The notes beneath the pieces are model-generated. The model saw only the letters and a list, made by a program, of their open reading frames with translations, was not told the origin of the DNA and did no database searches. From positions 1 through 64,000 of the IMG/VR virus record IMGVR_UViG_3300036985_010228: a DNA stretch of 64,000 bases; one strand, written 5' to 3'. The position numbers and the translations under genes were made by a program. Source of the stretch: a virus. Below, in pieces: positions 42,282-49,379 of this stretch (position 1 is the first letter of the stretch; each line of letters opens with the position of its first letter).

Positions 42282-43724
42282 ATGGCTGGCTTTCGCGTAG
42301 AGGGCAACACCTCCGGCAACGTCGCAGAGGTTGACTCTGGGCACCACCTCCTGACCAATCTCGGCAAGGACACGGCGCTCGCTGGGTACGTCGCGATCAT
42401 GTCGGAGAACGACGACGGCGCAGATACGGGCGTTCCGTACCTCCAGTCGCCTGAGACGACCGACGACTTCCGGCTTCGCGTGGGTACGGACACGCTGCTG
42501 CTGAGTGAGTCCTTCAACTACACGGCTCAGAACTCAGGGGTGTTCAAGCACCTCCTGACGACCATGACGATCACGTACACGTCAGGTCTCGTGAACCTGA
42601 ACGCTGGAGCCAGTGTTGCAGCAAACACGCAGGCACTCTTTCAGACGTGGCGGACGTTCCCCCTGACAGGTGCGGCACCGACCTACTTCGAGTGGACGGC
42701 GCTCTACATGAGCACGCTCCAGTCGGACAACGTCATGGAGATCGGCGCAGGCATTCCCTCGACGGCAACCCCTTGGGCGCTGAACGACGGAATCGTGTTC
42801 CGCTACACGGCGGCTGGAGAGTTGAAGGGAGTCATTTCCAACAACGGCTCTGAGACAATGACCCCGGCGTTCACGAACGTCCCTGCGGTCGGTGTGCTTC
42901 ACCGTTATGTGATCACGGTGAACCAGACAGAGGTCGAGTTCTGGATCGACAACACGCTCCAGGCGAAGCTCGACATTCCTGGTGGGACTGGAAGCCCATG
43001 CTCAGAGTCAGCACTCCCGGCGTTCTCCCGTATCTACAACACGTCAGCATTCGTAGGTACAGCGCAGATCCTCAAGGTCTCGGACACAACGGTCAGCCTG
43101 GGTGACTGGGCGACTAGCAAGGCGTGGTCGGATCAAATGGCCGGTGCTGGCCTCAGCGCGATCCAGGGCGCTGGCGGCATGGCTCAGGGCTCGACCGCGA
43201 ACTACGCCAACAGCGCGGCCCCGGCCTCTGCCACTCTTGCAAACGCCACGGCAGGCTATGTCACGCTCGGAGGTCAGTGGCAGTTCTTGGCTGTGGCTGG
43301 ATCCGAGACTGACTACGCGCTGTTCGGGTACCTTGTGCCCGCACCAGCAGTCGCGGTCACGGGGCGACAACTGTTCATTACCGAAGTGTCAATCTCTGCG
43401 ATCAACACCGTCGCAGCGGTGGCTACCACTGCGACGGTGCTCCAGTGGGCAATCGCTGTGGGCTCGTCCGCCGTCTCCCTGGCGCAGGCTGAAGGTGCTG
43501 CGACCAAGGCTCGCCGGGTCAAGACGCTCGGGTTCCAATCTTTCCCGATCGGTGCGGCAATCGCAGCCATGCCGACACCCCCGGAGATCGTCCGCAACTT
43601 CAAGACCCCCCTCGTAGCAAACGCGGGTGAGTACGTTCACGTCATTCTCAAAATGCCGATCGCGACGGCGACCGCCACGCAGATCATTCGTGGCACCTGT
43701 TCGATCACTGCCTACTGGGAGTGA
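42282..43724 (+). CDS. Virion structural protein, appendage or decoration type (480 aa)
   Basis: A 480-aa protein starting MAGFRVEGNTSGNVAEVD, an N-terminus type I associate with phage virion proteins. A middle region (about 70-290) with WRTFPLTGAAPTYFEWTALY, EVEFWIDN and similar strands has the look of a concanavalin/laminin-G-like jelly-roll, which could bind sugars. The C-terminal 170 residues form another beta domain. I infer a capsid- or fibre-surface protein. It ends at a hairpin terminator. Confidence 0.7.
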   Translation: MAGFRVEGNTSGNVAEVDSGHHLLTNLGKDTALAGYVAIMSENDDGADTGVPYLQSPETTDDFRLRVGTDTLLLSESFNYTAQNSGVFKHLLTTMTITYTSGLVNLNAGASVAANTQALFQTWRTFPLTGAAPTYFEWTALYMSTLQSDNVMEIGAGIPSTATPWALNDGIVFRYTAAGELKGVISNNGSETMTPAFTNVPAVGVLHRYVITVNQTEVEFWIDNTLQAKLDIPGGTGSPCSESALPAFSRIYNTSAFVGTAQILKVSDTTVSLGDWATSKAWSDQMAGAGLSAIQGAGGMAQGSTANYANSAAPASATLANATAGYVTLGGQWQFLAVAGSETDYALFGYLVPAPAVAVTGRQLFITEVSISAINTVAAVATTATVLQWAIAVGSSAVSLAQAEGAATKARRVKTLGFQSFPIGAAIAAMPTPPEIVRNFKTPLVANAGEYVHVILKMPIATATATQIIRGTCSITAYWE

Positions 43725-43868
43725 CTTCGGTTGGGTGCCCCCAACCTGACACCCTCAACATGAGAATGGCTGCGTGACCCTCCGAAAGGCACTGGTAGAA
43801 GCGGCGTGGGTATCATTGGGAGGGGCGTAACTACCCCACCAACCCTCACCTGAGAGATAGCACTACCC
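43725..43868 (+). promoter_or_regulatory. Intergenic region with terminator hairpin and leader
   Basis: 144 bases without a credible ORF. A terminator-type hairpin occurs at 43729-43746 (GGTTGGG / CCCAACC, loop TGCC). Downstream, GGGAGGGGCGTAACTACCCC and GAGAGATAGC precede the 43869 start and probably provide its promoter and ribosome binding. Confidence 0.4.
43729..43746 (+). terminator. Hairpin terminator
   Basis: Perfect 7-bp arms GGTTGGG / CCCAACC with 4-base loop, 4 bases after the stop of the 480-aa structural gene. No T-tract. Confidence 0.6.
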
Positions 43869-44186
43869 ATGGCCAAGCCGAAGAAGCCCCAAGCCGTCGC
43901 CGCCCCGGTCGCAGAAGCCCCCGTCGCGGTCGCCGCAATCGAAGAGACGCCCGTTCCCGCTGACCCCTACGCGGTGACCGAGTTCGTGCTCGACCCGCAC
44001 GACGCGACGCTCGTGCAACTCAGCCAGGAGCGGATCCAGAACGCCCAGCTTCACCTCCAGAACCGCAAGAACGAGTTCGAGGGGCTCCTCGCTCAGGTTC
44101 GCACGAAGTACGAGGAGGGTGGCAAGTTCACCATGTCCACGATCGACGTGGCCCGTGGCGTCGGCGGTCGGGCTCTCCGGCGCTGA
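43869..44186 (+). CDS. Small basic Lys/Pro/Ala N-terminus, helical protein (105 aa)
   Basis: A 105-aa protein with a basic start (MAKPKKPQA), an Ala/Pro-rich linker and a charged helix at about 52-85 (LSQERIQNAQLHLQNRKNEF). The helix suggests oligomerisation or packing. It is a single-gene unit flanked by hairpins on both sides. Function unknown; a virion-internal or DNA-associated protein is conceivable. Confidence 0.55.
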   Translation: MAKPKKPQAVAAPVAEAPVAVAAIEETPVPADPYAVTEFVLDPHDATLVQLSQERIQNAQLHLQNRKNEFEGLLAQVRTKYEEGGKFTMSTIDVARGVGGRALRR

Positions 44187-44193
44187 AGAGCGA

Positions 44194-44220
44194 CCTGAGG
44201 CGATCTAGTAGATCCTCAGG
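44194..44220 (+). terminator. Long bulged hairpin terminator
   Basis: Stem CCTGAGG-C-GATCT pairs with AGATCCTCAGG around an AGT loop, i.e. 11 bp with one bulged C. An alternative outer pairing CGACCT (44191-44196) with AGGTCG (44227-44232) is mutually exclusive with it, and CGCCC/GGGCG follows at 44231-44245. The overlap of alternatives resembles a terminator/antiterminator arrangement. Confidence 0.55.
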
Positions 44221-44257
44221 CTCACTAGGTCGCCCAATCAGGGCGCTACGTTGCTGT

Positions 44258-44265
44258 CCCTATAC
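44258..44265 (+). promoter_or_regulatory. CCCTATAC motif, possible promoter
   Basis: CCCTATAC lies 18 bases before the ATG at 44283 and directly after the complex hairpin region. It matches the recurrent CYCTATA word. TATACT could serve as a -10 element. Confidence 0.35.
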
Positions 44266-44282
44266 TTGTGCCTCGGTAGCCC

Positions 44283-44834
44283 ATGAGTCCGAAGCCCCCG
44301 AAGCCAGCGAGCCCGTCCCAGGTCAGCTACACCAAGCACCTGATCGACCAGGCCGTGTCTGGAGTCAAGGGCGTCCCCGGCTGGCTCTCGAAGGACGAAG
44401 CTCCCTCGGAGAAGCAGCTTGCGGACATGGACGCCGACGCGATCTCGGCGCTCATTGACTCACTCAAGGCCCGCAAGCCCTTCGAGGTCGAGCGGTTCGG
44501 CAACGGCTCCTACCGAGTCCACAGAAAGTCCTCCCTCATGACACCCTCAATCTCTCGTGTTGCGTACATGGCGCTCGCCCGGCAAGCCGTGAGGGGTGTT
44601 CTGGCGGGGCGGCTTCCCTCTGGCCCCGGAGCAGAGGAGGCGAAGAAAATGCTCGACATGATGCTCCAGGACGCGCCTGTCGGGCACGTCTTCTCCGCGA
44701 AGGACGTTCACAAGAACGTCGGCGGCAAGTGGATCGAGATCTTCCAGTCCCTCGGCTCGACCTTCGGGGACAAGGTGCTCCTCCGCACGGACGAGCCCGG
44801 CAAGTACATGATCGCCAAGGCCAAGCGGCACTGA
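44283..44834 (+). CDS. Hypothetical protein (183 aa)
   Basis: A 183-aa soluble protein. The first 60 residues (PSQVSYTKHLIDQAV ... PSEKQLADMDADAISALIDSLKA) resemble small helical domains in which a TxxQ/SYTKHLI helix and a DADAISxLIDxLK helix flank a short loop, seen in phage and plasmid proteins of unknown function. The remainder is alpha/beta. It is followed 5 bases later by the C39-pyrophosphatase-like fusion. Confidence 0.6.
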   Translation: MSPKPPKPASPSQVSYTKHLIDQAVSGVKGVPGWLSKDEAPSEKQLADMDADAISALIDSLKARKPFEVERFGNGSYRVHRKSSLMTPSISRVAYMALARQAVRGVLAGRLPSGPGAEEAKKMLDMMLQDAPVGHVFSAKDVHKNVGGKWIEIFQSLGSTFGDKVLLRTDEPGKYMIAKAKRH

Positions 44835-44839
44835 TCTGC

Positions 44840-45853
44840 GTGCGTGCGCTCGGCCAACTAAGCGTCCCAATCTTTCTTCAGGAGAAGAGCTACTCCTGCG
44901 GCGCGGCGGCGGTACGCTCGGTCGTCTCGTACTTCACCGGGCAGGACATTCCTGAGCAGGCGCTCCGGGCCGCCTTGAAGACGAGCCCGGAGGAGGGGAC
45001 CGACCCTTCCGACATGGTGGCGTTCCTCGACCGGCTGCCTGGGCTGACGGTCCAGTTGAGGCCCCTGACTGTCGAGGACCTCCGCCGCTGTGTGGACGGT
45101 GGGGAGGTCGTGATCGTCGAGCTTCAAGCCTGGTCCGAAGAGAAGGACCCAGACTACCGGAAGTCGTGGGACGACGGTCACTTCGTCGTCCTGAGCGGGT
45201 ACGAGGGCGACCGGTTCCTCTTTGCTGACCCGTCCTCGGAGAAGCCAGACTACCTCGAAGCGGACGAGCTTGAGGAGCGGTGGCATGACGAGGACGGGGG
45301 AATGCGTGCGGAGAGGCTGGGGATCGTCTGCACGCCCAAGAGAGCTACGCCCATGAGAACAGCCTCGCAGCACCGTGTCGGTCGGATCTTCGCCCTGAAG
45401 GTCGCCCTGGAGACGAAGAAGTGGGGGCCGTTCGAGTTCAAGATCGACCGTCCGAAGGGCTTCAAGAAGGAGTGGCCCCAGGACGACGGCTCGGTCAAGA
45501 GGTACACCTACCCGGTGGACTACGGGTACTTCGTCGGCCACACGGGCGAGGACAACGAGGGTCTCGACGCCTTCATTGGGGACGACCCTGAGGGGAAGAT
45601 TGAGAGCTTCCTCAAAATGAAGCCAGGCAAGGACGGGAAGCTCGTCCCTGACGAGACGAAGTTCCTGATCGGCCTCACGGAGGACGAGCGCAAGAAGGTC
45701 ATGGCGCTGTACGAGCCGGGAATGGTCACGGACCTCAAGGACTTCGTGGACGTGTACGAGTTGGTCGCCGCCTTGAACCACTTCCGGGACAAGAAGAACA
45801 AGAAGGCAGCGGCGGCTCGGGTCGCGGCCAGGTTCCTCGCTCGTCAAATCTGA
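44840..45853 (+). CDS. C39-like cysteine peptidase fused to an inorganic pyrophosphatase-like domain
   Basis: A 337-aa protein with two domains. Residues 1-150 form a papain-superfamily C39-like domain: VPIFLQEKSYSCGAAAVRS with Cys20, DDGHFVVLSGYEGDR with His114, and FLFADPSS with Asp130. Residues about 175-310 resemble the pyrophosphatase-like domain found in phages (KIDRPKGFKK, TYPVDYGYFVGHTGEDNEGL, DAFIGDDPEGK), with YGY and acidic residues where soluble pyrophosphatases bind metal. Start GTG at 44840 fits the domain edge; the frame is open before it as a shadow of the preceding gene. Possible maturation protease with a nucleotide- or phosphate-binding module. Enzyme activity of the second domain is unproven. 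Confidence 0.75.
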   Translation: MRALGQLSVPIFLQEKSYSCGAAAVRSVVSYFTGQDIPEQALRAALKTSPEEGTDPSDMVAFLDRLPGLTVQLRPLTVEDLRRCVDGGEVVIVELQAWSEEKDPDYRKSWDDGHFVVLSGYEGDRFLFADPSSEKPDYLEADELEERWHDEDGGMRAERLGIVCTPKRATPMRTASQHRVGRIFALKVALETKKWGPFEFKIDRPKGFKKEWPQDDGSVKRYTYPVDYGYFVGHTGEDNEGLDAFIGDDPEGKIESFLKMKPGKDGKLVPDETKFLIGLTEDERKKVMALYEPGMVTDLKDFVDVYELVAALNHFRDKKNKKAAAARVAARFLARQI

Positions 45854-45879
45854 TCTGTCGCTCAGGGAAAAGTGTAAAA

Positions 45880-45912
45880 GCCTCCGCCCCGTTCGCTTAG
45901 GGTGCAGGAGGC
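45880..45912 (+). promoter_or_regulatory. Stem-loop that can sequester the Shine-Dalgarno of the 45919 gene
   Basis: GCCTCC (45880-45885) pairs with GGAGGC (45907-45912), supported by an inner CCC/GGG. The strong SD GGAGG (45907-45911), 7 nt from the ATG, lies within the 3' arm, so folding would block initiation. Confidence 0.4.
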
Positions 45913-45918
45913 CAGTAC

Positions 45919-46863
45919 ATGGCGACGGTGATTCCTGTCACGGGAGAGACAGTTCAGGTAGAGCCTCCGGATAGCCTCCAGGAGGTTGACCGGCTGATCG
46001 CTCCGTCGGTGCCGATCTACGCCCGCAGGGTCTGGTCCAACGGGGACTCAACCTTCATTTTCTCGGACCTCCCCAACGGGATCTACAACGACATTCACAA
46101 CGTCCGGGCCACCCGGTTCATTGTGTCGCGAGGCGGCGCGGGTGAGTCAGTCTACGGGTCGGCGCTGTTCCTCTCCAGCGAGGAGTGGGGCCAGCTTGAG
46201 GCGTCTGAGGTGGCGCGGCAGTCTGCCGCGATCCAAGCCCACCACCAGCAGAGTGTATGGGCCAAGATTCCGGGTGACACCTACCCCATAAAGGAGCAAC
46301 TCAAGGGGCTCGGTGGCAAGTGGGACGCCACCGCCCACACTTGGATCGTTCCGGCTGCCCGAGAGCAGGAGGCGCTCAAGCTCGTCGCGCTGCAAGCGGC
46401 CAAGACCAAGCTCGTCGCCCGCAACCGTGGCACCTCCAATGGCCCGGCCCAGGAGGTGGACGGAGCGCCTCGGCTGAACAGCCTCCCTGGCAAGTGCCAC
46501 CTCTGCGGCACCTCTATCGCCGCAAAGCAGGGCTCCCTCTTCTATGTGGCCAAGACGCCCGGTGCCCGCAAGACCGGCTGGCTCGTGGAGTGTCTCCCGT
46601 CGCAGGGCTGCAAGTCCGCTGGTCTTCCCGCAATCCTCGACGAGGAAGGGATCTTCGGTGTTCCTCCGCGTCCTCGCATTCCCGAAGGGCTCGACGACGA
46701 GGAGATCTTCCGCGAGCCTTCGCGCCCCATGGCCGGGAAGGCTCTCGTGGCAGACAAGGGGATTGAGGACCTCTTCGAGGACGCGCCCAAGCAGCCTGAC
46801 CCTGCTGTAGAGTTCAGGGACGACACCCTCGACCGGTTGTTGGACGAGGAAGCTCCGTTCTGA
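45919..46863 (+). CDS. Zinc-ribbon protein with a GGKWD-type small domain (314 aa)
   Basis: A 314-aa protein. Near residues 115-150, TYPIKEQLKGLGGKWDATAH then TWIVP matches the short domain found in DUF5710-like proteins (KDxLKxLGGKWD...WYVP), often linked to DNA-processing enzymes. Next, CHLCGTSI and a later CLPSQGC form a zinc-binding cluster (about residues 193-235). The acidic C-terminus (FEDAPKQ, DRLLDEEAPF) is probably flexible. Overall it looks like a nucleic-acid-interacting scaffold protein. Function unknown. Confidence 0.65.
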   Translation: MATVIPVTGETVQVEPPDSLQEVDRLIAPSVPIYARRVWSNGDSTFIFSDLPNGIYNDIHNVRATRFIVSRGGAGESVYGSALFLSSEEWGQLEASEVARQSAAIQAHHQQSVWAKIPGDTYPIKEQLKGLGGKWDATAHTWIVPAAREQEALKLVALQAAKTKLVARNRGTSNGPAQEVDGAPRLNSLPGKCHLCGTSIAAKQGSLFYVAKTPGARKTGWLVECLPSQGCKSAGLPAILDEEGIFGVPPRPRIPEGLDDEEIFREPSRPMAGKALVADKGIEDLFEDAPKQPDPAVEFRDDTLDRLLDEEAPF

Positions 46864-46920
46864 GGGCACCGGTTGGGGGACGACGTGAGCGTCAATGCGT
46901 GGTCCGGGGACTGAGCCCGG

Positions 46921-46956
46921 CTCAAGGACAGTCTCAAGGACAACCTCAAGGACAGT
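46921..46956 (+). repeat. Three tandem 12-bp repeats before an HTH gene
   Basis: CTCAAGGACAGT, CTCAAGGACAAC and CTCAAGGACAGT follow each other without a gap, just 5 bases before the ATG at 46962. Each contains AAGGA, so the last serves as Shine-Dalgarno. An in-frame GTG at 46899 would translate the array as Gln-Gly-Gln repeats. The array could be binding sites for the HTH protein it precedes. Confidence 0.6.
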
Positions 46957-46961
46957 GGACC

Positions 46962-47201
46962 ATGAAAGAGACACAGGGACAGATCGCTGCACGGCTCGGG
47001 ATCAGCAGGCAGGCCCTCTCGGCACGGATCCGACGTGGCTGGAAGCTGAAGGACGCCACCAACACCCCTGCGAAGGCCACGAACCAGAGGTTCGAGGGAG
47101 TGGACACCGTCCGGGCTCGGTGTGCGGCGGCGGGCGTCCCTGAGAACACCTACTACTCCCGTATCCAGCGGGGGCTGACTCCCGAAGAGGCGCTTCGCTG
47201 A
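46962..47201 (+). CDS. Small tandem helix-turn-helix DNA-binding protein
   Basis: A 79-aa protein with two similar helix-turn-helix units: QIAARLGISRQALSARIRRG near the start, and RCAAAGVPENTYYSRIQRGL near the end. Such a duplicate suggests binding to a repeated or symmetrical site, and the three 12-bp repeats directly upstream are an obvious candidate. The ATG at 46962 is preferred. A GTG at 46899 would add a Gln-Gly-rich leader. Probable transcription regulator. Confidence 0.7.
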   Translation: MKETQGQIAARLGISRQALSARIRRGWKLKDATNTPAKATNQRFEGVDTVRARCAAAGVPENTYYSRIQRGLTPEEALR

Positions 47202-47242
47202 GTTCTGCTGTCAGATTCCCGAAACCCCAGCGTCATTGCTGC

Positions 47243-47836
47243 ATGACCAACCAGAAGGACGACCTCGACGTGCTCTCCAACCTCACCCCCGACCCGGCGC
47301 TCACGCCGCGCATTCACGCGGCGATCGACGCCACCAAGGCGTCCGACCCGACCTACTGGGAGCGTTGCCAAGCGCAGCGTGACCCCCGTTCCCCCGGAGC
47401 CGCAGGGAGCGTCCTCGACCTCCGCCCCGGCTACACGGGCGACCTCGAATCGCTCCTCCGTGCGTGCGAGTGGAGCGAGTACCCCCACCCGGACGTGCTT
47501 CCGATCGCCAAGGCGTTCCGGACGTTCGACCTCCAGGGGCGCATGGGCCTCGTCGCCCTCACCGACCTCCCGGCGGACACCAAGGTCTACCTCCGTGACC
47601 CGAAGGAGACGGGCAAGGCGGAAGCCTGCGTCGTCCACGCGCTCGGCACCCAGGTGCCGTTCGTGACGGCCCTCCTCGGCCCGGCAGAGGGCGGCGGCGA
47701 GTGCCTGTGGACCTTCCACCCTGGCCCGCCGATCATGCCCTCAACGGTCCCGACCCCGCCCGCAAGCGAGGCGGAGATCTCGGCGGCTCAGGCGCTCGCC
47801 CTCGGGCTCAAGTGGGCGAAGTGCGTCGCTGAGTAG
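47243..47836 (+). CDS. Hypothetical protein (197 aa)
   Basis: A 197-aa soluble protein with no visible Shine-Dalgarno. Mixed alpha/beta, with a Pro-rich segment near the end (PGPPIMPSTVPTPPASE) leading into a final amphipathic helix. No catalytic triad or nucleotide-binding loop could be found. It lies between the HTH gene and two small zinc-type proteins. Confidence 0.6.
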   Translation: MTNQKDDLDVLSNLTPDPALTPRIHAAIDATKASDPTYWERCQAQRDPRSPGAAGSVLDLRPGYTGDLESLLRACEWSEYPHPDVLPIAKAFRTFDLQGRMGLVALTDLPADTKVYLRDPKETGKAEACVVHALGTQVPFVTALLGPAEGGGECLWTFHPGPPIMPSTVPTPPASEAEISAAQALALGLKWAKCVAE

Positions 47837-47845
47837 AGTCCACCC

Positions 47846-48070
47846 ATGAGGAAGATCCGCCTCCCATGCTACGGGACCGTGACCGGAACGAGCAACTCGG
47901 TCGGGGCGGATTGGTTCGGGGTCTGCGAGAAGTGCGGCCTGCAAGTGACTGTGTCTGGTTTCGGTGCAGCACCACCTCACCTGGTGGAAGTGGCCGTTCC
48001 TGACGAGGTCGCTGAAGCGTTCGTCGCAATCGGTGGTGAGGTCGTCGTCTCGAAGGACGACCTCTCGTGA
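47846..48070 (+). CDS. Small CxxC protein (74 aa)
   Basis: A 74-aa protein with GVCEKCGLQVTV providing one CxxC pair and a further Cys at position 8. It may be half of a zinc finger or a small redox-type protein. Overlaps the next GTG start by GTGA, so the two small Cys-containing proteins are translated together. Confidence 0.55.
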   Translation: MRKIRLPCYGTVTGTSNSVGADWFGVCEKCGLQVTVSGFGAAPPHLVEVAVPDEVAEAFVAIGGEVVVSKDDLS

Positions 48071-48234
48071 TCGACGACCTCCGGCCCAAGGGGACCGTCG
48101 AGGTGACGTGCTCGGTTTCTGGGTGTGATTGGTGCTTCTGGGTGGACGCCCTGGACGAACGGCTACCTGACGGACCGTTCCTCTGTGGGGAACACGATCC
48201 GAAGCCACAGACGCTCCAGAAGTCTCCTGAGTGA
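48067..48234 (+). CDS. Very small Cys/His zinc-finger-type protein (55 aa)
   Basis: A GTG-start ORF of 55 codons overlapping the preceding stop by GTGA. The sequence contains CSVSGCDWCFW (C15, C20, C23) and FLCGEHD (C40, H43), a likely zinc site. Coupled translation and good codon usage support it as real even though it is short. Function unknown. Confidence 0.5.
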   Translation: MIDDLRPKGTVEVTCSVSGCDWCFWVDALDERLPDGPFLCGEHDPKPQTLQKSPE

Positions 48235-48252
48235 GTCGGTGGTTCACTTATA

Positions 48253-48278
48253 GGCCCACCCTGGGTATAGGGTGAGCC
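48253..48278 (+). promoter_or_regulatory. Stem-loop immediately before the RHH gene
   Basis: GGC-C-CACCCT pairs with AGGGTG-A-GCC (3 bp, one mismatch, 6 bp) around a 6-base loop, ending 2 bases before the GTG at 48281. CTTATAGG at 48247-48254 overlaps it and could be the promoter. The element may be an operator for the RHH protein or an RNA structure covering its SD. Confidence 0.4.
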
Positions 48279-48280
48279 TA

Positions 48281-48451
48281 GTGCCTACCGAGAAGCACGC
48301 TGCGAGGATCTACCTGGACGAGTCGCTGATGGATTGGCTTCGCTCGGAAGCCAAGCGTCGGTGCTGCTCAATCTCCCAGGTCGTCCGAGACCTCATTGTA
48401 GACCGTATCAGTCCGCCTCCCCCCAAGGAGGCAGCCAGTGACCTACGGTGA
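48281..48451 (+). CDS. Ribbon-helix-helix DNA-binding protein (56 aa)
   Basis: A GTG-start 56-codon ORF encoding a ribbon (ARIYLD), helix A (ESLMDWLRSEAKRR) and helix B (SISQVVRDLIVDRI) in the order of CopG/Arc-type repressors. Its 3' end overlaps the following GIY-YIG gene by 14 bases, and the AAGGAGG Shine-Dalgarno of that gene lies inside it, so the regulator and nuclease are coupled. It probably represses its own promoter, which would also limit nuclease expression. Confidence 0.65.
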   Translation: MPTEKHAARIYLDESLMDWLRSEAKRRCCSISQVVRDLIVDRISPPPPKEAASDLR

Positions 48452-49379
48452 GGTCTACGTCGTGACGTGCTCTGTGAACGGCAAGCAGTACGTCGGGCAG
48501 ACGACCAGCGGGGCAGAGAAGCGTTGGTACAAGCACCAGCGAGACGCCTGTACAGGGCGTGGGCGCTTGCTTGCCATGGCGATCCGCAAGTACGGCGTCG
48601 AGAACTTCCGAATGGAGGTCGCTGACACAGCAACCAGCCTGGAAGACTTGAACGTCAAGGAGATTGCCTTGATTGCGGGCCTCAACTCTCGCTCCCCACA
48701 TGGCTACAACCTCATGGAAGGCGGTAGCAACGGGAAGCACTCGGAGGAGACCCTGGCGAAGATGCGGGGGCGTGTGCGCTCCCCAGAGGCACGAGCGAAG
48801 ATGCGGCTCGCAAAGCTGGGGACACAACCTTCACCACAGGCTCGTGAAGCTGCCAGGCTTGTGAACCAGACACGGCAGAAGACGCCTCAAGAGATTGGGG
48901 GTACGCGGAAGTCAAACCAAGAGCGTGTCTGGACCTCTGAGATGCGGGAGAAGGCTAGCCTTGCACAGCGAGGTCATAAGCGTTCACCCGAGTCTGTAGA
49001 GAAGACTCGACGGGCACACCTGGGAAAGAAGCTGTCCCCAGAGCACATTGAGAAGACCAGGCAGGCCAATTTGGGTCGAAAGCCTACGGCTGAGACCAGG
49101 TCGAAGATGAGTGAGGCAGCCAGGCGACGCGGGGGAGGTAGCCCTGAGGCACTTGAAGCAATGCGCCAGGCCAGTCTAGGGAGAGTGTGGTCCCCTGAAG
49201 CCAGGGCCAAGCTGAGTGATCGTCTGAAGGGGCTCAAACGATCACCTGAGGCCATTGAGAGGATGCGAGCAGCAAAAGCTGTCACCTCGCCTGAAACACT
49301 GGAACGAATGCAGATTGCAGCGCAGAAGAGGGCACGGCGTCAGCGGGAACTCCGTATGTCTCTGGGGGGTATCAAATGA
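48438..49379 (+). CDS. GIY-YIG homing endonuclease with NUMOD3 repeats
   Basis: A 313-aa protein with an N-terminal GIY-YIG nuclease: EVYVV replaces the GIY strand, YVG at 18-20 follows, catalytic Arg29 is in AEKRWYKH and Glu75 in NVKEIALI. From about residue 98 it has roughly eight NUMOD3-like DNA-binding units of the form (S/T)xExxxK(T/M)xxAxxGxxxS (for example RSPESVEKTRRAHLGKKLSP). It is an I-TevI/Seg-like free-standing homing endonuclease. GTG start with AAGGAGG 6 nt upstream. Base use is more AT-rich than the core genes and includes GATG several times. Confidence 0.88.
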   Translation: MTYGEVYVVTCSVNGKQYVGQTTSGAEKRWYKHQRDACTGRGRLLAMAIRKYGVENFRMEVADTATSLEDLNVKEIALIAGLNSRSPHGYNLMEGGSNGKHSEETLAKMRGRVRSPEARAKMRLAKLGTQPSPQAREAARLVNQTRQKTPQEIGGTRKSNQERVWTSEMREKASLAQRGHKRSPESVEKTRRAHLGKKLSPEHIEKTRQANLGRKPTAETRSKMSEAARRRGGGSPEALEAMRQASLGRVWSPEARAKLSDRLKGLKRSPEAIERMRAAKAVTSPETLERMQIAAQKRARRQRELRMSLGGIK

